From assembly GCF_036203305.1 (NCBI RefSeq), contig NZ_CP108131.1, positions 7,254,001 through 7,318,000 on the forward strand: DNA of 64,000 nt, written 5' to 3'. The notes under the pieces were generated by a model. The model searched no databases, was not told where the DNA came from, and worked only from the letters and a program-made list of their open reading frames with translations. Positions 1 to 8,804 of this stretch are shown here, one piece after another (within the stretch, counting starts at the first letter, position 1; every line of letters begins with the position of its first letter). Source of the stretch: Streptomyces sp. NBC_00190. GTDB lineage: Bacteria; Actinomycetota; Actinomycetes; Streptomycetales; Streptomycetaceae. Position numbers and translations under genes: made by a program.

Positions 1-1594
1 GTCGGAGCGCGTCGGCTATCAGGCCGTTTGCGAGAAGTAGCAGCCATCCTCCAGGCAGGAGCACGCTGCGAATCGTGTATCCGGGGTTGGCGTCATCCGA
101 GGGCTCCAGGCCGAGTGTCATCGCGAGCACCCACAGACCAAGGAGCGTGACGATGGTGATCCAGCCGGCACAGATCACGCCTGCCACCAGGCCGCACTTC
201 TTTAGGTCTTGGTCGTCGGCCAGCCTCAGCAGGAACAGGACTGCCAAGGCTAGTCCAGCCGCTGTACCGATGATCCCCATGGGTATCGCCTGCCAGCTCG
301 TTGTCACTCCGGGGATGCCGCTGGGAATTGCTTCCCAAGGGTGCTGCCAGTTGAAGCGTTCGAGTACGTGTGCCATTTGAGTGCCGGAGGGCTCCTTCTT
401 CCAGGTCTCCGAAAAGATCGGCTTGAAGCTCGCCCAGAGGAGCGCTCCCGCTGCCAGGAGGATCTCTGCCACATGGGTGCCGATCACTTCGCCCACCGAT
501 GGAGTCCCGATCGGGTTCGGCACCTGCTGCGGCAGTTTCTGAGTGCCCGGCAACGCGGCCGGAGCCGATGCGGCGACAGGCCCGGTCTCCGGCGTCCCGC
601 CGCCTTCATTGCCACCCGTCATATGCGGGGAATCGGGCTGATCACGAAGGGCGGTGTCTGCCGCTTCCGAGTCGGTGACAGTAAGGGCGCGCAAAGCGCT
701 GGTGCGCGCCTGGATAGCTGCGCGGGCACCAGTGATCCCCATCCAGGCGCCCGGACCGAGCGCGTTACCCAGCTCCTCCTCGCACCACTCCAGCACACGT
801 AACGGTGCCGGGCGCTGGTCGGGGTCCTTGTGCAGGCAGGCGCCAATCAGTTGACGCAAAGGGGGAGTGAAGAGGGACACGTCCGGGTCGTCCGCGACGA
901 CGCGGTGGGCAACGGCCCACTCGTTCTCCGCGGCGAACGCCTCACGGCCGGCGGCGAGGAAGTACAAGGTAGAACCGAGAGCGAAGACATCGGAGGCCGC
1001 ACCGACGGGGCGGCCCGAGGCCTGCTCGGGCGACATGTACAGCGGAGTGCCGATCCGGGTGGAATGGCTCCTGTAGGTCACGGACTGGGTCAGAGATTTG
1101 ACGATGCCGAAGTCGATGACCTTCGGACCGCTCTCGTCCAGCATGATGTTCCCGGGCTTGAGGTCCCGGTGCACCACGTTCGCGGCGTGGATGTCGACGA
1201 GGGCGTGGGCGATGCCCCAGGCCAGCAGCATCACCTGCTCGGTCGGCAGCGGCCCATGGTCGGCCACCAGATCCCGCAGGGAGGGCCCGGCCACGTACGT
1301 CGTGGCCAGCCATGGCCGCTCGGCCTGGGGGTCGGCGTCCAGCAACGGCGCGAGGTGGGCACCGCGCACCTTCTGTGCGGCGCCCACCTCGCGCGCGAAT
1401 CGTTGTCCGAACTCCCCGTCCCCGGCGAACTCGTGACGGATCACCTTCACGGCCGTTGGCTGCCCGCCGGGGGAAAGAGCGAGAAACACCTGCCCCATAC
1501 CGCCCTCGCCCAGCCGCGCCACCAGATGAAAGCCCCCGAGACTGTCCGGATCATCCGACTGCAATGCAGGAAACTGAAACGCTGCCCTCGGCAC
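1..1594 (-). CDS. Membrane-anchored serine/threonine protein kinase (3' end outside window)
   Basis: Hanks-type (PknB-like) Ser/Thr kinase with at least 531 residues visible; the C-terminus lies beyond the left edge. Directly visible motifs are the glycine loop LGEGGMG (residues 28-34), the lysine in AVKVI, the catalytic loop HRDLKPGN, DFG, and an activation segment with GTPLYMSPEQ. A variable Pro/Gly linker follows the kinase domain, then several hydrophobic segments near the visible C-end (ILLAAGALLWASF, GIIGTAAGLALAVLFLL, VTLLGLWVLAM, LLPGGWLLLLANG). It is therefore probably a multi-span membrane kinase whose catalytic domain is cytoplasmic. The GTG at 1594 is chosen because a GAGGGGGG Shine-Dalgarno lies 5-6 bases upstream and the kinase fold begins about 20 residues in. 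Its substrate is unknown. The kinase assignment is firm; the membrane topology is inferred. Confidence 0.93.
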   Translation of the reverse strand, partial: MPRAAFQFPALQSDDPDSLGGFHLVARLGEGGMGQVFLALSPGGQPTAVKVIRHEFAGDGEFGQRFAREVGAAQKVRGAHLAPLLDADPQAERPWLATTYVAGPSLRDLVADHGPLPTEQVMLLAWGIAHALVDIHAANVVHRDLKPGNIMLDESGPKVIDFGIVKSLTQSVTYRSHSTRIGTPLYMSPEQASGRPVGAASDVFALGSTLYFLAAGREAFAAENEWAVAHRVVADDPDVSLFTPPLRQLIGACLHKDPDQRPAPLRVLEWCEEELGNALGPGAWMGITGARAAIQARTSALRALTVTDSEAADTALRDQPDSPHMTGGNEGGGTPETGPVAASAPAALPGTQKLPQQVPNPIGTPSVGEVIGTHVAEILLAAGALLWASFKPIFSETWKKEPSGTQMAHVLERFNWQHPWEAIPSGIPGVTTSWQAIPMGIIGTAAGLALAVLFLLRLADDQDLKKCGLVAGVICAGWITIVTLLGLWVLAMTLGLEPSDDANPGYTIRSVLLPGGWLLLLANGLIADALR

Positions 1595-1872
1595 GAAGCC
1601 CCCCTCGTCTCCCCACCCGGGGGATACCTCACGGCTCGACGCCCGCCGCGTTCGTCCCACGAGCGTAGAACTCTGCCTGCCGTTCCACCAGAAAAGCCGA
1701 AGGTCCGACCCGCCTCGCTCATTGGCTGCAAGTCAGGCAGCTGCACGGGGCGCGTCGGCTCCGTGCCAACAGGCCCCGACAAGATCACCAACAGCATCCG
1801 GAACGGGTGCCAGAACCGCAACTCGCTTGCAAAGCCACCCGGAGCGCGTAGGGCGCCGCTATCGCGCTGTGC

Positions 1873-2757
1873 TCACGCCCCGGCGCTCCCGCTGCTGCCC
1901 CGCTCGACCGGGATCCACAGCTGGGAGTCGGTCTCCGCGCCGATCTCCACAGGCTGCGTCCGCAAGAGCTCCGGACCCGGCCGGGTCGCGTACGGGTTCG
2001 AGGGGAACCACTGCGTGAACACGTCCCGCCACAGCTCCTGGAGGGCGCTCGGATAGGGCCCGTGGTTGTCGAAGACCGCCCAGGTCCCGGCTGGCACGTC
2101 GAGGGCCTCGAGCTCCTCGGCGGCCGCCTCGGGACCGGTCACCGCGCCGATCCAGTAGTCAACCTCGGCGCCCTCCTCCCGGCTGTCGGTCAGGTGCACC
2201 ACCACCGACAGGATCCCCTCGGGCTCCCCGTCGGCCAGTTCCTTCATCCGTACGATCGCCTGCTCGTCCAGGCTCTCCAGGTGCGCCGCGGCGGCCGTGT
2301 TGAGCCCCTCGTGCACGAGCGGGACCCGGGCCTTCCTGCCGACGACGCGAAACGGCTCCTTCTCCACGATCCGGTACCGCATGGTCGTACTGCCTTCGAC
2401 GACGACACGGAAGGACATGCGCGGCTGTGCCGTGAGCACCGCGCCCGTGCGCCGGGCCTCGCCCGGACCGATACCGTGCACCGACCGGAACGCCCGGGCG
2501 AACGCCTCGCCCGAGCCGTACCCGTACCGCACCGCGACATCGAGCAGTGTCAGCTCCCCGGCCAGCACCTCGGCCCCGGCGAGCGTCATCCGCCGGCGCC
2601 GCACGTAGACCGGGAGCGGCATCCCGGCGAGCGCGGAGAACAGCCGTCGGAAGTGGTACTCCGACATCGCGGAGAACCGGGCCACCTCGGCCATGTCGAT
2701 CTCCCGGTCGAGGCAGGTCTCCAGGTGGTCCAGCGCCTGATTCAGCTGCTCCAGCAC
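1873..2757 (-). CDS. AraC-family regulator with GyrI-like effector domain
   Basis: Predicted transcription factor of 294 residues. The N-terminal 100 residues form a double helix-turn-helix AraC domain (EYHFRRLFSALAGMPLPVYV, then DVAVRYGYGSGEAFARAFR). Residues about 120-290 resemble the GyrI/SOUL-like small-molecule-binding fold of the Rob/BmrR type (MRYRIVEKEPFRVVGRK, and a WIPVER-type end). Such proteins bind hydrophobic or cationic ligands and control efflux or hydrolase genes. The GTG start at 2757 follows GGAAGGA by about 8 bases; the reading frame stays open further upstream only because it overlaps the neighbouring gene antisense. It is divergent from the serine hydrolase at 2920, with a 162-bp shared promoter region, so that gene is a plausible target (inference). 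Confidence 0.88.
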   Translation of the reverse strand: MLEQLNQALDHLETCLDREIDMAEVARFSAMSEYHFRRLFSALAGMPLPVYVRRRRMTLAGAEVLAGELTLLDVAVRYGYGSGEAFARAFRSVHGIGPGEARRTGAVLTAQPRMSFRVVVEGSTTMRYRIVEKEPFRVVGRKARVPLVHEGLNTAAAAHLESLDEQAIVRMKELADGEPEGILSVVVHLTDSREEGAEVDYWIGAVTGPEAAAEELEALDVPAGTWAVFDNHGPYPSALQELWRDVFTQWFPSNPYATRPGPELLRTQPVEIGAETDSQLWIPVERGSSGSAGA

Positions 2758-2919
2758 GGGTATTCGTCCTTCCGCCTCGTGTCTCCACCGCAGGAACGCC
2801 CACCCTGCGCGGTCAGGCCGTCTTGACGGAGTAGAGAGAATCTGATCGAGCCCTGCCTGACAAAACCAGTGCGGGAATGGTTGGGCAGGAAGACCTGGCG
2901 TTATCTGAGGATCACGTCC

Positions 2920-4035
2920 ATGACTGACATTAAGGGATATTGCGACCCGCGGTTTGTTGCGGTCCGAGAGGCACTTGCAGCTTTGCTCGTCAAGGAGGAC
3001 GTGGGCGCCTCGGCGGCCGTCTACATCGACGGCGAGCCGGTGGTCGACATCTGGGGCGGGTACGCCGATGCGGGCCGATCCGTCAGCTGGGAACGCGACA
3101 CCCTCACCGGTGTGAACTCGACGACCAAGAACATGACCGCCCTGTGCGCGCTGGTTCTGGCCGACCGGGGCGAGCTTGATCTGTCCGCGCCCGTCGCCGC
3201 CTATTGGCCTGAGTTCGCCGCGGCCGGCAAGGAGAACGTGCTGGTACGGCACGTACTGTCGCACACGGCGGGACTGCCGGACCTGTCCGGGCCGACGGCG
3301 GTCGAGGAGCTCTACGACTGGGAGAGCGTGACGACCTCGCTGGCCGCGCAGGCGCCCGAGTGGGAACCGGGGACCGCCGCCGGCTATCACGCGCTCACCT
3401 TCGGGTTCCTGGTCGGTGAGATCGTCCGCCGCATCACCGGCCGCAGCCTCGGGGAGTTCTTCGCTGAGGAAGTGGCCAAGCCGCTGGGCGCCGACTTCCA
3501 CATCGGGCTCTCCGCCGAGCATGACCGCCGAGTCGCAGCCCTCGTCGCGCCGCCGTCACTGACCGACGAGTTCACCGCCACTGCACCGCCCGGGCCGGAT
3601 GGCTCACGCCGGGAGAACACCGGTGCCGCGATCCGGGTCAAGGACGTGAACTCCGTGGCCTGGCGTCGTGCACAGATCCCTGCGGTGAACGGCTTCGGCA
3701 ACGCTCGCTCCGTCGGCCTCGTCCAGTCGGTACTGGCGAACCAGGGGTCGGCCGGCGGCGTGCGACTGCTGTCTCCCCAGGGTTGCGAGCCCGCATGGCA
3801 GGAGGTGTTCCACGGTGACGACCGCGTCCTGCGGACGCCCATGTCCTGGACGGCGGGCTTCGGCAAGTTCGGCAACACCTTCGGCTGGGGCGGCTGGGGC
3901 GGCTCGCTGGTGGCGAGCGATCCCGGCTCACGCATGACGGTGGCCTACGTCATGAACCAGATGATCGACCGGGACCAGCAGGAGGACAACCGAGGCATGG
4001 AGATCATGATGGCCGCGTACAGCGGACTGCACTGA
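2920..4035 (+). CDS. Serine hydrolase, class C beta-lactamase/EstB esterase family
   Basis: 371-residue member of the beta-lactamase-related serine hydrolases (EstB-like carboxylesterases and class C-like enzymes). The nucleophile motif S-T-T-K is at residues 67-70, a likely catalytic Tyr is at 156 (AGYHALTFG), and a glycine/tryptophan-rich GWGGWGGS segment near the C-terminus stands where the third active-site motif (KTG/HxG) of the family usually lies. No signal peptide is apparent, so a cytoplasmic esterase/amidase is more likely than a secreted beta-lactamase. The ATG at 2920 is preferred over upstream in-frame codons: it has GAGG about 9 bases upstream and gives the N-terminus typical of the family. 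It is divergent from an AraC-type regulator that may control it. The substrate cannot be deduced. Confidence 0.85.
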   Translation: MTDIKGYCDPRFVAVREALAALLVKEDVGASAAVYIDGEPVVDIWGGYADAGRSVSWERDTLTGVNSTTKNMTALCALVLADRGELDLSAPVAAYWPEFAAAGKENVLVRHVLSHTAGLPDLSGPTAVEELYDWESVTTSLAAQAPEWEPGTAAGYHALTFGFLVGEIVRRITGRSLGEFFAEEVAKPLGADFHIGLSAEHDRRVAALVAPPSLTDEFTATAPPGPDGSRRENTGAAIRVKDVNSVAWRRAQIPAVNGFGNARSVGLVQSVLANQGSAGGVRLLSPQGCEPAWQEVFHGDDRVLRTPMSWTAGFGKFGNTFGWGGWGGSLVASDPGSRMTVAYVMNQMIDRDQQEDNRGMEIMMAAYSGLH

Positions 4036-4199
4036 CACGCCCACTGGGAAGGGGCAGTCCGCGCCTGCACAGCGAGCTCTTCCAGGCCGCCGAGCTCGGC
4101 GGCGAGGCCCTTCGGGCGGGCGGCCACGAGCCTCCGGATGAGGCGAAGACCGCGGCGTACGCAGGTCACGTCGTTCTCACCCCGGGTGCGCACTGCGGG

Positions 4200-5156
4200 G
4201 TGACCAGTGGGCGCCCGATGGTGCCGAAGGGGGCGGCCGGTGGCATCTACGGTGAGCTCGTGAACTCGACGGGCAGGATCGCCGCCAAAGCGAGGTTCGT
4301 GCCGGTCGGAGGAGCGGCAGCGGCGGGCACGGTAGGCGGGGCCGGTGCGACCGCCGGTGCCGCGGCCGCCGGCGGGACGGCGCTCACCGTGGCAGCTCCG
4401 CTCGTGCTCATGGCCGTGGCGGTGGGGGTGAGCGCGCACGCCGACCACAAGCGCCAGCAGGCCATCGAACACATCACGAAACTGCTGGAGGAACTTCAGG
4501 AGGAGAAGCTCGACGACGAGCACAGCGAACTCGACGGCTGCCGGGACGCCATCGACAAAGCCACTGCCATTCTGCTCGACCAGGGCAAGCTCGGTGTCTC
4601 GCTGGGACTCGACTCGGCGGTGCATGCCATCAACACGGCGCTGGGCAAAGCCGACCGCCGCCTTGCCCGATGGCAGAGCGCGCTGGACAGACTGCCCGAG
4701 GGCGAGGCCGTCGAACTCGGCACGTTGACCAAGTCGTTCCCTGGCGTCGACGACCATGGCGGCACCTTCCGAACCCACCTCGAACTCGCTTCCCTGGCTA
4801 TCTCGCTGAAGCGACGGGTGGTTGTCCTTCAGGCCGTCGAGCACGCCCAGAGCGACGCCAGCAATCCGTTCGAGAACTTCACCCGCGCACTCAAGCGCGA
4901 TCAGCAGCGCCTCGACGAACTGGAGTCGAGCATCACCGGTGTCCTGGTACGCCTGTCGGCACTGGAACTGGCGCGCCCGAACGGTTTCCGACCCGTTTTC
5001 ACGACCGGTGAAGTCGATCGTCTCATGAGCGCGGCACACCGGATTCGCAAGTTGGGTGACGGCGTCACGGTCAACAGCCGCACGACGGACGTGGCGATTG
5101 ACATTGCCCGCGACAAGGACGGCTCGGTGGTCGTATTCCCTGCACTGCCCGCGTAG
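4200..5156 (+). CDS. Hypothetical protein with glycine/alanine-rich hydrophobic segment and coiled coil
   Basis: Not recognised. The 318-residue product has a Gly/Ala-rich hydrophobic stretch at about residues 37-80 (GGAGATAGAAAAGGTALTVAAP, then LVLMAVAVGVSAHA) that looks like a glycine-zipper membrane hairpin. It is followed by a charged, coiled-coil-prone helical region (EHITKLLEELQEEKLDDEHSEL) and more helices to the end. The start is poorly defined. GTG 4200 and ATG 4218 both lack a good ribosome site, and the frame is open back to the end of the previous gene at 4035, so the 5' part may be missing or an unusual start may be used. No operon partner is evident. It is convergent with the FKBP gene. 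Confidence 0.55.
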   Translation: MTSGRPMVPKGAAGGIYGELVNSTGRIAAKARFVPVGGAAAAGTVGGAGATAGAAAAGGTALTVAAPLVLMAVAVGVSAHADHKRQQAIEHITKLLEELQEEKLDDEHSELDGCRDAIDKATAILLDQGKLGVSLGLDSAVHAINTALGKADRRLARWQSALDRLPEGEAVELGTLTKSFPGVDDHGGTFRTHLELASLAISLKRRVVVLQAVEHAQSDASNPFENFTRALKRDQQRLDELESSITGVLVRLSALELARPNGFRPVFTTGEVDRLMSAAHRIRKLGDGVTVNSRTTDVAIDIARDKDGSVVVFPALPA

Positions 5157-5406
5157 CGACGACGTGGATTCCGCCGAGGACCTCCCCCCGTCCGCCGAGC
5201 GCGGCCGCCGGGTTCAAGCGTTCGGGCGGCGGCGCGGGGCAGGCCGTTGAGGACGTCGGCCGCCACGTAGCCTTCGGGGGTCAACGGGTCGCAGCGGAAA
5301 TGGTCGGGCGCTGCGGAATCGGAAGCAGGAGCGGCAGCGAGGAGTACGGCGGCACCGCCCCTGGGAGAAGACGCAGCACCTCGCAGGGGAGGAGCGGCCA
5401 GGGCCA

Positions 5407-5811
5407 CTAGGCGTTGCTCCACCCGGCTGTGCTGGAATACGAGTCAAGCAGGTCCACCACGAAGACCAGGGTCGAGCCCGGGGGGATCAACGGCGAGGGC
5501 GACTGCTTGCCGTAGCCGAGCCGCGGAGGAACGATGATCTCGCGCCGACCGCCGACCTTCATCCCCCTCACCCCCCGGTCCCAGCCCTTGATGACCTTGC
5601 CGCTGCCCAGGGCGAACTTGTACGGCTGGCCCCGGTCCCAGGAGGCGTCGAACTCCTTCCTGGACTCGAAGGTCACCCCGACATAGTGGACCCTGACCAC
5701 CATGCCCGGCCTCACCTCGGTCCCGTCCCCGACGACCAGGTCCCGGATGGTCAGCTCGGTAGGAGCGTCACCCTCCGGAACGTCGACCTCGGGCTTCGTC
5801 AGGTCACTCAT
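5407..5811 (-). CDS. FKBP-type peptidyl-prolyl cis-trans isomerase
   Basis: Small cytoplasmic FKBP of 134 residues that catalyses cis-trans isomerisation of X-Pro bonds. A short acidic N-tail leads into one FKBP domain with the family landmarks VRVHYVGV, FDASWDRG, F-LGSGKVIKGWDRGVRGMKVGGRR, IPPGSTLVFVVDLL. The ATG at 5811 matches the usual actinobacterial length; a further in-frame start upstream would only add 17 atypical residues. It has no signal sequence. Single-gene unit; the 234 bp upstream to the DUF1326 gene shows nothing recognisable. Confidence 0.93.
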   Translation of the reverse strand: MSDLTKPEVDVPEGDAPTELTIRDLVVGDGTEVRPGMVVRVHYVGVTFESRKEFDASWDRGQPYKFALGSGKVIKGWDRGVRGMKVGGRREIIVPPRLGYGKQSPSPLIPPGSTLVFVVDLLDSYSSTAGWSNA

Positions 5812-6045
5812 TGCAGCCTCGTCACTCTCCGTCGGAAGCCCTCGCACGGGCCAGCCGGACACATGGACACTTCGTGCAGCAGATGGTCACGCTACCGAGA
5901 ATGGCGGTCCCCGGAGCACACCCAATCCAGCGGCCACACGTGATGATCTTTCGCGCAGCCGATGAATGCGATGCGCAAGGCTGATGGGTCCGTGACGGGT
6001 CCGGGCGACCGCCGGCCGCGCCTGTGCCGGCCCGGTTGAGGGTAC

Positions 6046-6699
6046 TCAGTTGGGGCCGGACCAGTCGAAGGTGATGGTCTTGCTGGACTGGCCGGTGCGG
6101 TTCCAGGTGAAGCCGAAGGCGTCGGCCCGGTCGGTGGTGGCGCGGCCCCAGGTGGCGAGCTGGCCGGGGCCGGTTTCGCAGCCGGGGAGGTTGGTCGACT
6201 GCACGCGGGCGCCGTCCGGGGTGGTCGGGCCGGTGAGGGCCTCGGCGCGGGCCTCGAGCCGCCCGGGGACGCTGGCCCGCCAGGTGGCCAGGTCCTCGTC
6301 GATCTCCACCTCGATGGGCGCGAAGTCCATGCCCCGTACCTCGAAGGCACCCATGGTCACCAGCTGCGCGGGCCAGCTGCCGGCCTGGCCACTGAAGATC
6401 ATCTGCAGGGCTTGGCGCTGCCCGTCGTCGGCCCGCTCGTCGAAGATGAGCGCCGCGTACGAGTCCGAGTGCTCCGCCCAGACATTGCCGACGAAGGAGC
6501 TGAGCATCACGACGTTCAGGCCGTCCAGTCGGACGTCGCCGTAGGCGCCTTCGCGTATGTGCCACACCAGGATGCCTTCGCAGTCGCCGGTGGTCGGCGG
6601 CTGGGCGAACGAGCACGGGCACGGAATGCTGCACTTGCACACGTCGAACCAGTCGCCCGCCAGACGCCAGGCCGGCACGGTCTCTGCCGCCTGTGTCAT
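6046..6699 (-). CDS. DUF1326 family protein, Cys-rich N-terminus
   Basis: 217-residue DUF1326 protein of unknown biochemical role. The N-terminus carries a cysteine cluster (WFDVCKCSIPCPCSF and a following DCEG), suggesting metal binding; the remainder is a soluble beta-rich domain. The ATG at 6699 follows GAGGAG by 8 bases and is preferred to a GTG three codons upstream. The gene lies divergent to a DUF2182 membrane protein (start 6914). These two families commonly co-occur, so a joint function at the membrane, perhaps handling a metal, is a reasonable inference that this window alone cannot test. Confidence 0.85.
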   Translation of the reverse strand: MTQAAETVPAWRLAGDWFDVCKCSIPCPCSFAQPPTTGDCEGILVWHIREGAYGDVRLDGLNVVMLSSFVGNVWAEHSDSYAALIFDERADDGQRQALQMIFSGQAGSWPAQLVTMGAFEVRGMDFAPIEVEIDEDLATWRASVPGRLEARAEALTGPTTPDGARVQSTNLPGCETGPGQLATWGRATTDRADAFGFTWNRTGQSSKTITFDWSGPN

Positions 6700-6913
6700 C
6701 GCTCTCACTCCTCACGCAGCCATGACCGCGGGTCGCGGGAGCGGAGCGGCGGACCCGGTGATCCGCGTTCGTCCGGCCGCGCCCAGGGGCCGGAACGGGT
6801 CGATTCCTTTCCTTACCTCCATCGTGCGCCCGGGTTGCCGGGGCAGCCAGTGGCGAGGGGGTTGCCGTCCTCGGGATCCGTGCTGTGCTGGAAGGGTCCG
6901 ATGGGAGTGCGTC

Positions 6914-7726
6914 ATGCGTACGGTTCAGCGGCCGGACACGAAGGACCATCCGTTGCGGGCGGGAGTGCTGCTGCCGGTCCGGGACCTCGCCGTGGCCTGG
7001 TCGCTGATCGTCTTGATCGCGGCCCTGGCCTGGGTATTCACCGTGAGCCAGGCCCGGGGCATGGGGGTCGAGCCCGGCACGATGGGGATGGCGCTGCCAC
7101 TGTTCCTCCTGCTGTGGCTGGCGATGATGGCGGCGATGATGCTGCCCTCTGTCGCCCCCGTCGCGGTGACCTGGGCAAAGGGGATCGCCCGCCAGTCCAG
7201 CGGTGCCAGACGGGCGCTGCGCACCACCGAATTCATCTCCGGCTACCTGATGGCGTGGACGGCGTTCGGCCTCCTCGCGTACGGCGGGCTGGCGCTCACC
7301 GGCAACCTGGTCGATCGGGACCCGGACGTCGGCAAGTGGATCGGGGCGGCCGCCTTCGCACTGGCCGGGCTGTACCAGTTGGGTCCGCTCAAGGACGTCT
7401 GCCTCCGGCATTGCCGTAGTCCGATGGCTCAGCTGATGCGGTACGCCTCGTACCGGCCGCGGCTGCGCGACCTGAGGGTGGGGCTGCACCATGGTGCGTA
7501 CTGCGTCGGCTGCTGCTGGGCGCTGATGGTCCTCCTGATCCCGCTCGGCGTCATGAACGTCGCGGCGATGGCGGGAGTGGCGGTGCTGATCTTCTTGGAG
7601 AAGCTCTGGTACCGGGGGCCGCAGCTGGCCCGGCTGGCCGGCGTCGCGTTCCTGGTACTGGCCGTGCTGGCGCTCTTCCACGACTGGCTGCTGCCGGGCC
7701 TGCAGAGTTCGATGACGCCGATGTGA
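6914..7726 (+). CDS. DUF2182 family predicted metal-binding integral membrane protein
   Basis: 270-residue polytopic membrane protein with about six to seven hydrophobic segments (LAVAWSLIVLIAALAWVF, LPLFLLLWLAMMAAMMLP, ISGYLMAWTAFGLLAYG, AAFALAGLYQLG and others). A Cys-rich loop HHGAYCVGCCW and the methionine-rich MAMMAAMMLP segment are the reasons this family is described as metal-binding. The ATG at 6914 has GGGAG 6 bases upstream; the longer open frame upstream overlaps the divergent DUF1326 gene antisense and is rejected. The biochemical function is unknown. Confidence 0.85.
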   Translation: MRTVQRPDTKDHPLRAGVLLPVRDLAVAWSLIVLIAALAWVFTVSQARGMGVEPGTMGMALPLFLLLWLAMMAAMMLPSVAPVAVTWAKGIARQSSGARRALRTTEFISGYLMAWTAFGLLAYGGLALTGNLVDRDPDVGKWIGAAAFALAGLYQLGPLKDVCLRHCRSPMAQLMRYASYRPRLRDLRVGLHHGAYCVGCCWALMVLLIPLGVMNVAAMAGVAVLIFLEKLWYRGPQLARLAGVAFLVLAVLALFHDWLLPGLQSSMTPM

Positions 7727-8064
7727 GGCGGTTCGGTCTCATCCGTGCTGCGGGTGCCGCTGCTTCCTGTTCGCTGCTGAAGACGAAGTCCGCCTGCTCG
7801 CCGTAGGCCGACTCGAAGCTCACCGCGAGGGCCAGGGATAAGTACTGCCGCCCTGACTCAGTACCTCCGTACCGCCCACACCGTCAGTGCTGCGGGGGCC
7901 CGGGTCCAAGGGTCTCGGCTAGAGCCGTCCGGTGGTCGGCCGAGAGCTGAGCGGGACCGGACGCGCCCGGTACGGCAGCGGAGCCCCGATACGGGGCAGG
8001 GCCCGGACCGTGCGTCGCGGTCCGGGCCCTGCCCCGTGCGGGGCCGCCCTGCGGCGGCCGGGCA
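7727..8064. other. Intergenic region between convergent genes
   Basis: 338 bp without a supported gene between the DUF2182 gene and the DUF6243-like gene, which converge here. The only clear element is the perfect hairpin at 7991-8037. A minus-strand stretch near 7740-7850 reads as plausible protein (SFESAYGEQADFVFSSEQEA) but has no recognisable family or ribosome site and may be a gene scrap. Confidence 0.6.
7991..8037. terminator. Strong GC-rich stem-loop, probable bidirectional terminator
   Basis: A perfect 20-bp stem (left arm begins ACGGGGCAGGGCCC, right arm ends GGGCCCTGCCCCGT) closes on a 7-base loop. It sits 28 bp past the stop of the DUF6243-like gene and also downstream of the convergent DUF2182 gene. 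There is no T-tract, as is usual for Streptomyces terminators. Confidence 0.8.
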
Positions 8065-8280
8065 TCAGCTCTGTGCGGTGTCGTCGCTCGCCTGCCCGGC
8101 GGCCTCAGCTGCGCGTGCCTTCTCGCGCATCTTGCGCACCAGCTCCGCCTTCTGGTCGGCGGCACCCTGGCGGTCGCGGTTGCGGTGCGGACCGTTGTTC
8201 TGCCGTTCGGCGCGGGACAGCTTCTTGCGCTGGCCGCCGCCCTGGCCCACGGGGTTATTGATGTTCTTGCTGTCGGTCAC
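8065..8280 (-). CDS. Small basic protein, DUF6243-like
   Basis: 71-residue highly charged protein beginning MTDSKNINNPVGQGGGQRKK, with a basic centre (RAERQNNGPHRNRDRQ) and a C-terminal helix (ELVRKMREKARAAEAAG). I recognise it as the small Streptomyces family usually labelled DUF6243; its function is unknown. No membrane segment or signal peptide. Composition suggests nucleic-acid or ribosome association, but that is only inference. It is followed by a strong terminator. Confidence 0.75.
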   Translation of the reverse strand: MTDSKNINNPVGQGGGQRKKLSRAERQNNGPHRNRDRQGAADQKAELVRKMREKARAAEAAGQASDDTAQS

Positions 8281-8555
8281 GGGTTCTCCCGGTGGTGATG
8301 TGCAGTGATCTACGGATTCATCGGTGGGGGACGGGTGCGGCGACGTCGAAGGGCGTCAGCGGGGGCCCGTCACGCTCTCACTCGTGAATCGGTGTCTGGA
8401 AGAACATGACAAAGACGTTACCCGGTTCCGTCGGCCCCGCGCGCCAAGCTTTTCGCCGCCCCGGCGCCGGCCGGGCCTGGCATGAGGCCTCTCGGCCACT
8501 GGCAGGTCCGGCGCGGCTGGAGGGGGCGCCGACATTCCGTCCGCGTTCGCCGCAG

Positions 8556-8696
8556 CGTGTCGTGAAGGTGCTCTACCTCGCGGTCCGGGAGCAGATCAAT
8601 CCCAAAGCACGCGACAAGAACCACGTCGCCCCACACTGGAAAGAGGCGCTGAACCAGTTCTCACTGTTCTTCGAGGATTGGCTCAGCATCCAATGA
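8556..8696 (+). pseudogene. C-terminal scrap of an IS256-family transposase
   Basis: About 46 codons ending in a stop read VKVLYLAVREQI, then HVAPHWKEALNQFSLFF, which is the characteristic C-terminus of IS256-type transposases (KVLYL...W..ALN.....F). Nothing upstream in the 275 bp back to the DUF6243-like gene continues the homology, and the catalytic DDE region is absent. It is therefore a degraded insertion-sequence end. It lies just beyond the 3' end of the P450 gene and marks a past insertion or rearrangement at this border. Confidence 0.7.
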
Positions 8697-8804
8697 CAGC
8701 AACCGACTTACACGAAGTCGCTGACACGTCCGCACCGGCCGCCGACTCCGGAACTGTGCTGATGAACGGGGTGCGTTCGGATCCCGCGCCGCTTCCGGTC
8801 GGGG

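Noticed and set aside
830..2056. Plus-strand 408-codon frame across the first genes
   Set aside because: It runs antisense to the kinase gene, whose motifs are unambiguous, and lacks protein-like composition.
2758..3522. N-terminal extension of the AraC-type regulator to 3522
   Set aside because: The extension is antisense to the serine hydrolase and has no similarity to AraC N-termini; the GTG at 2757 with a ribosome site fits.
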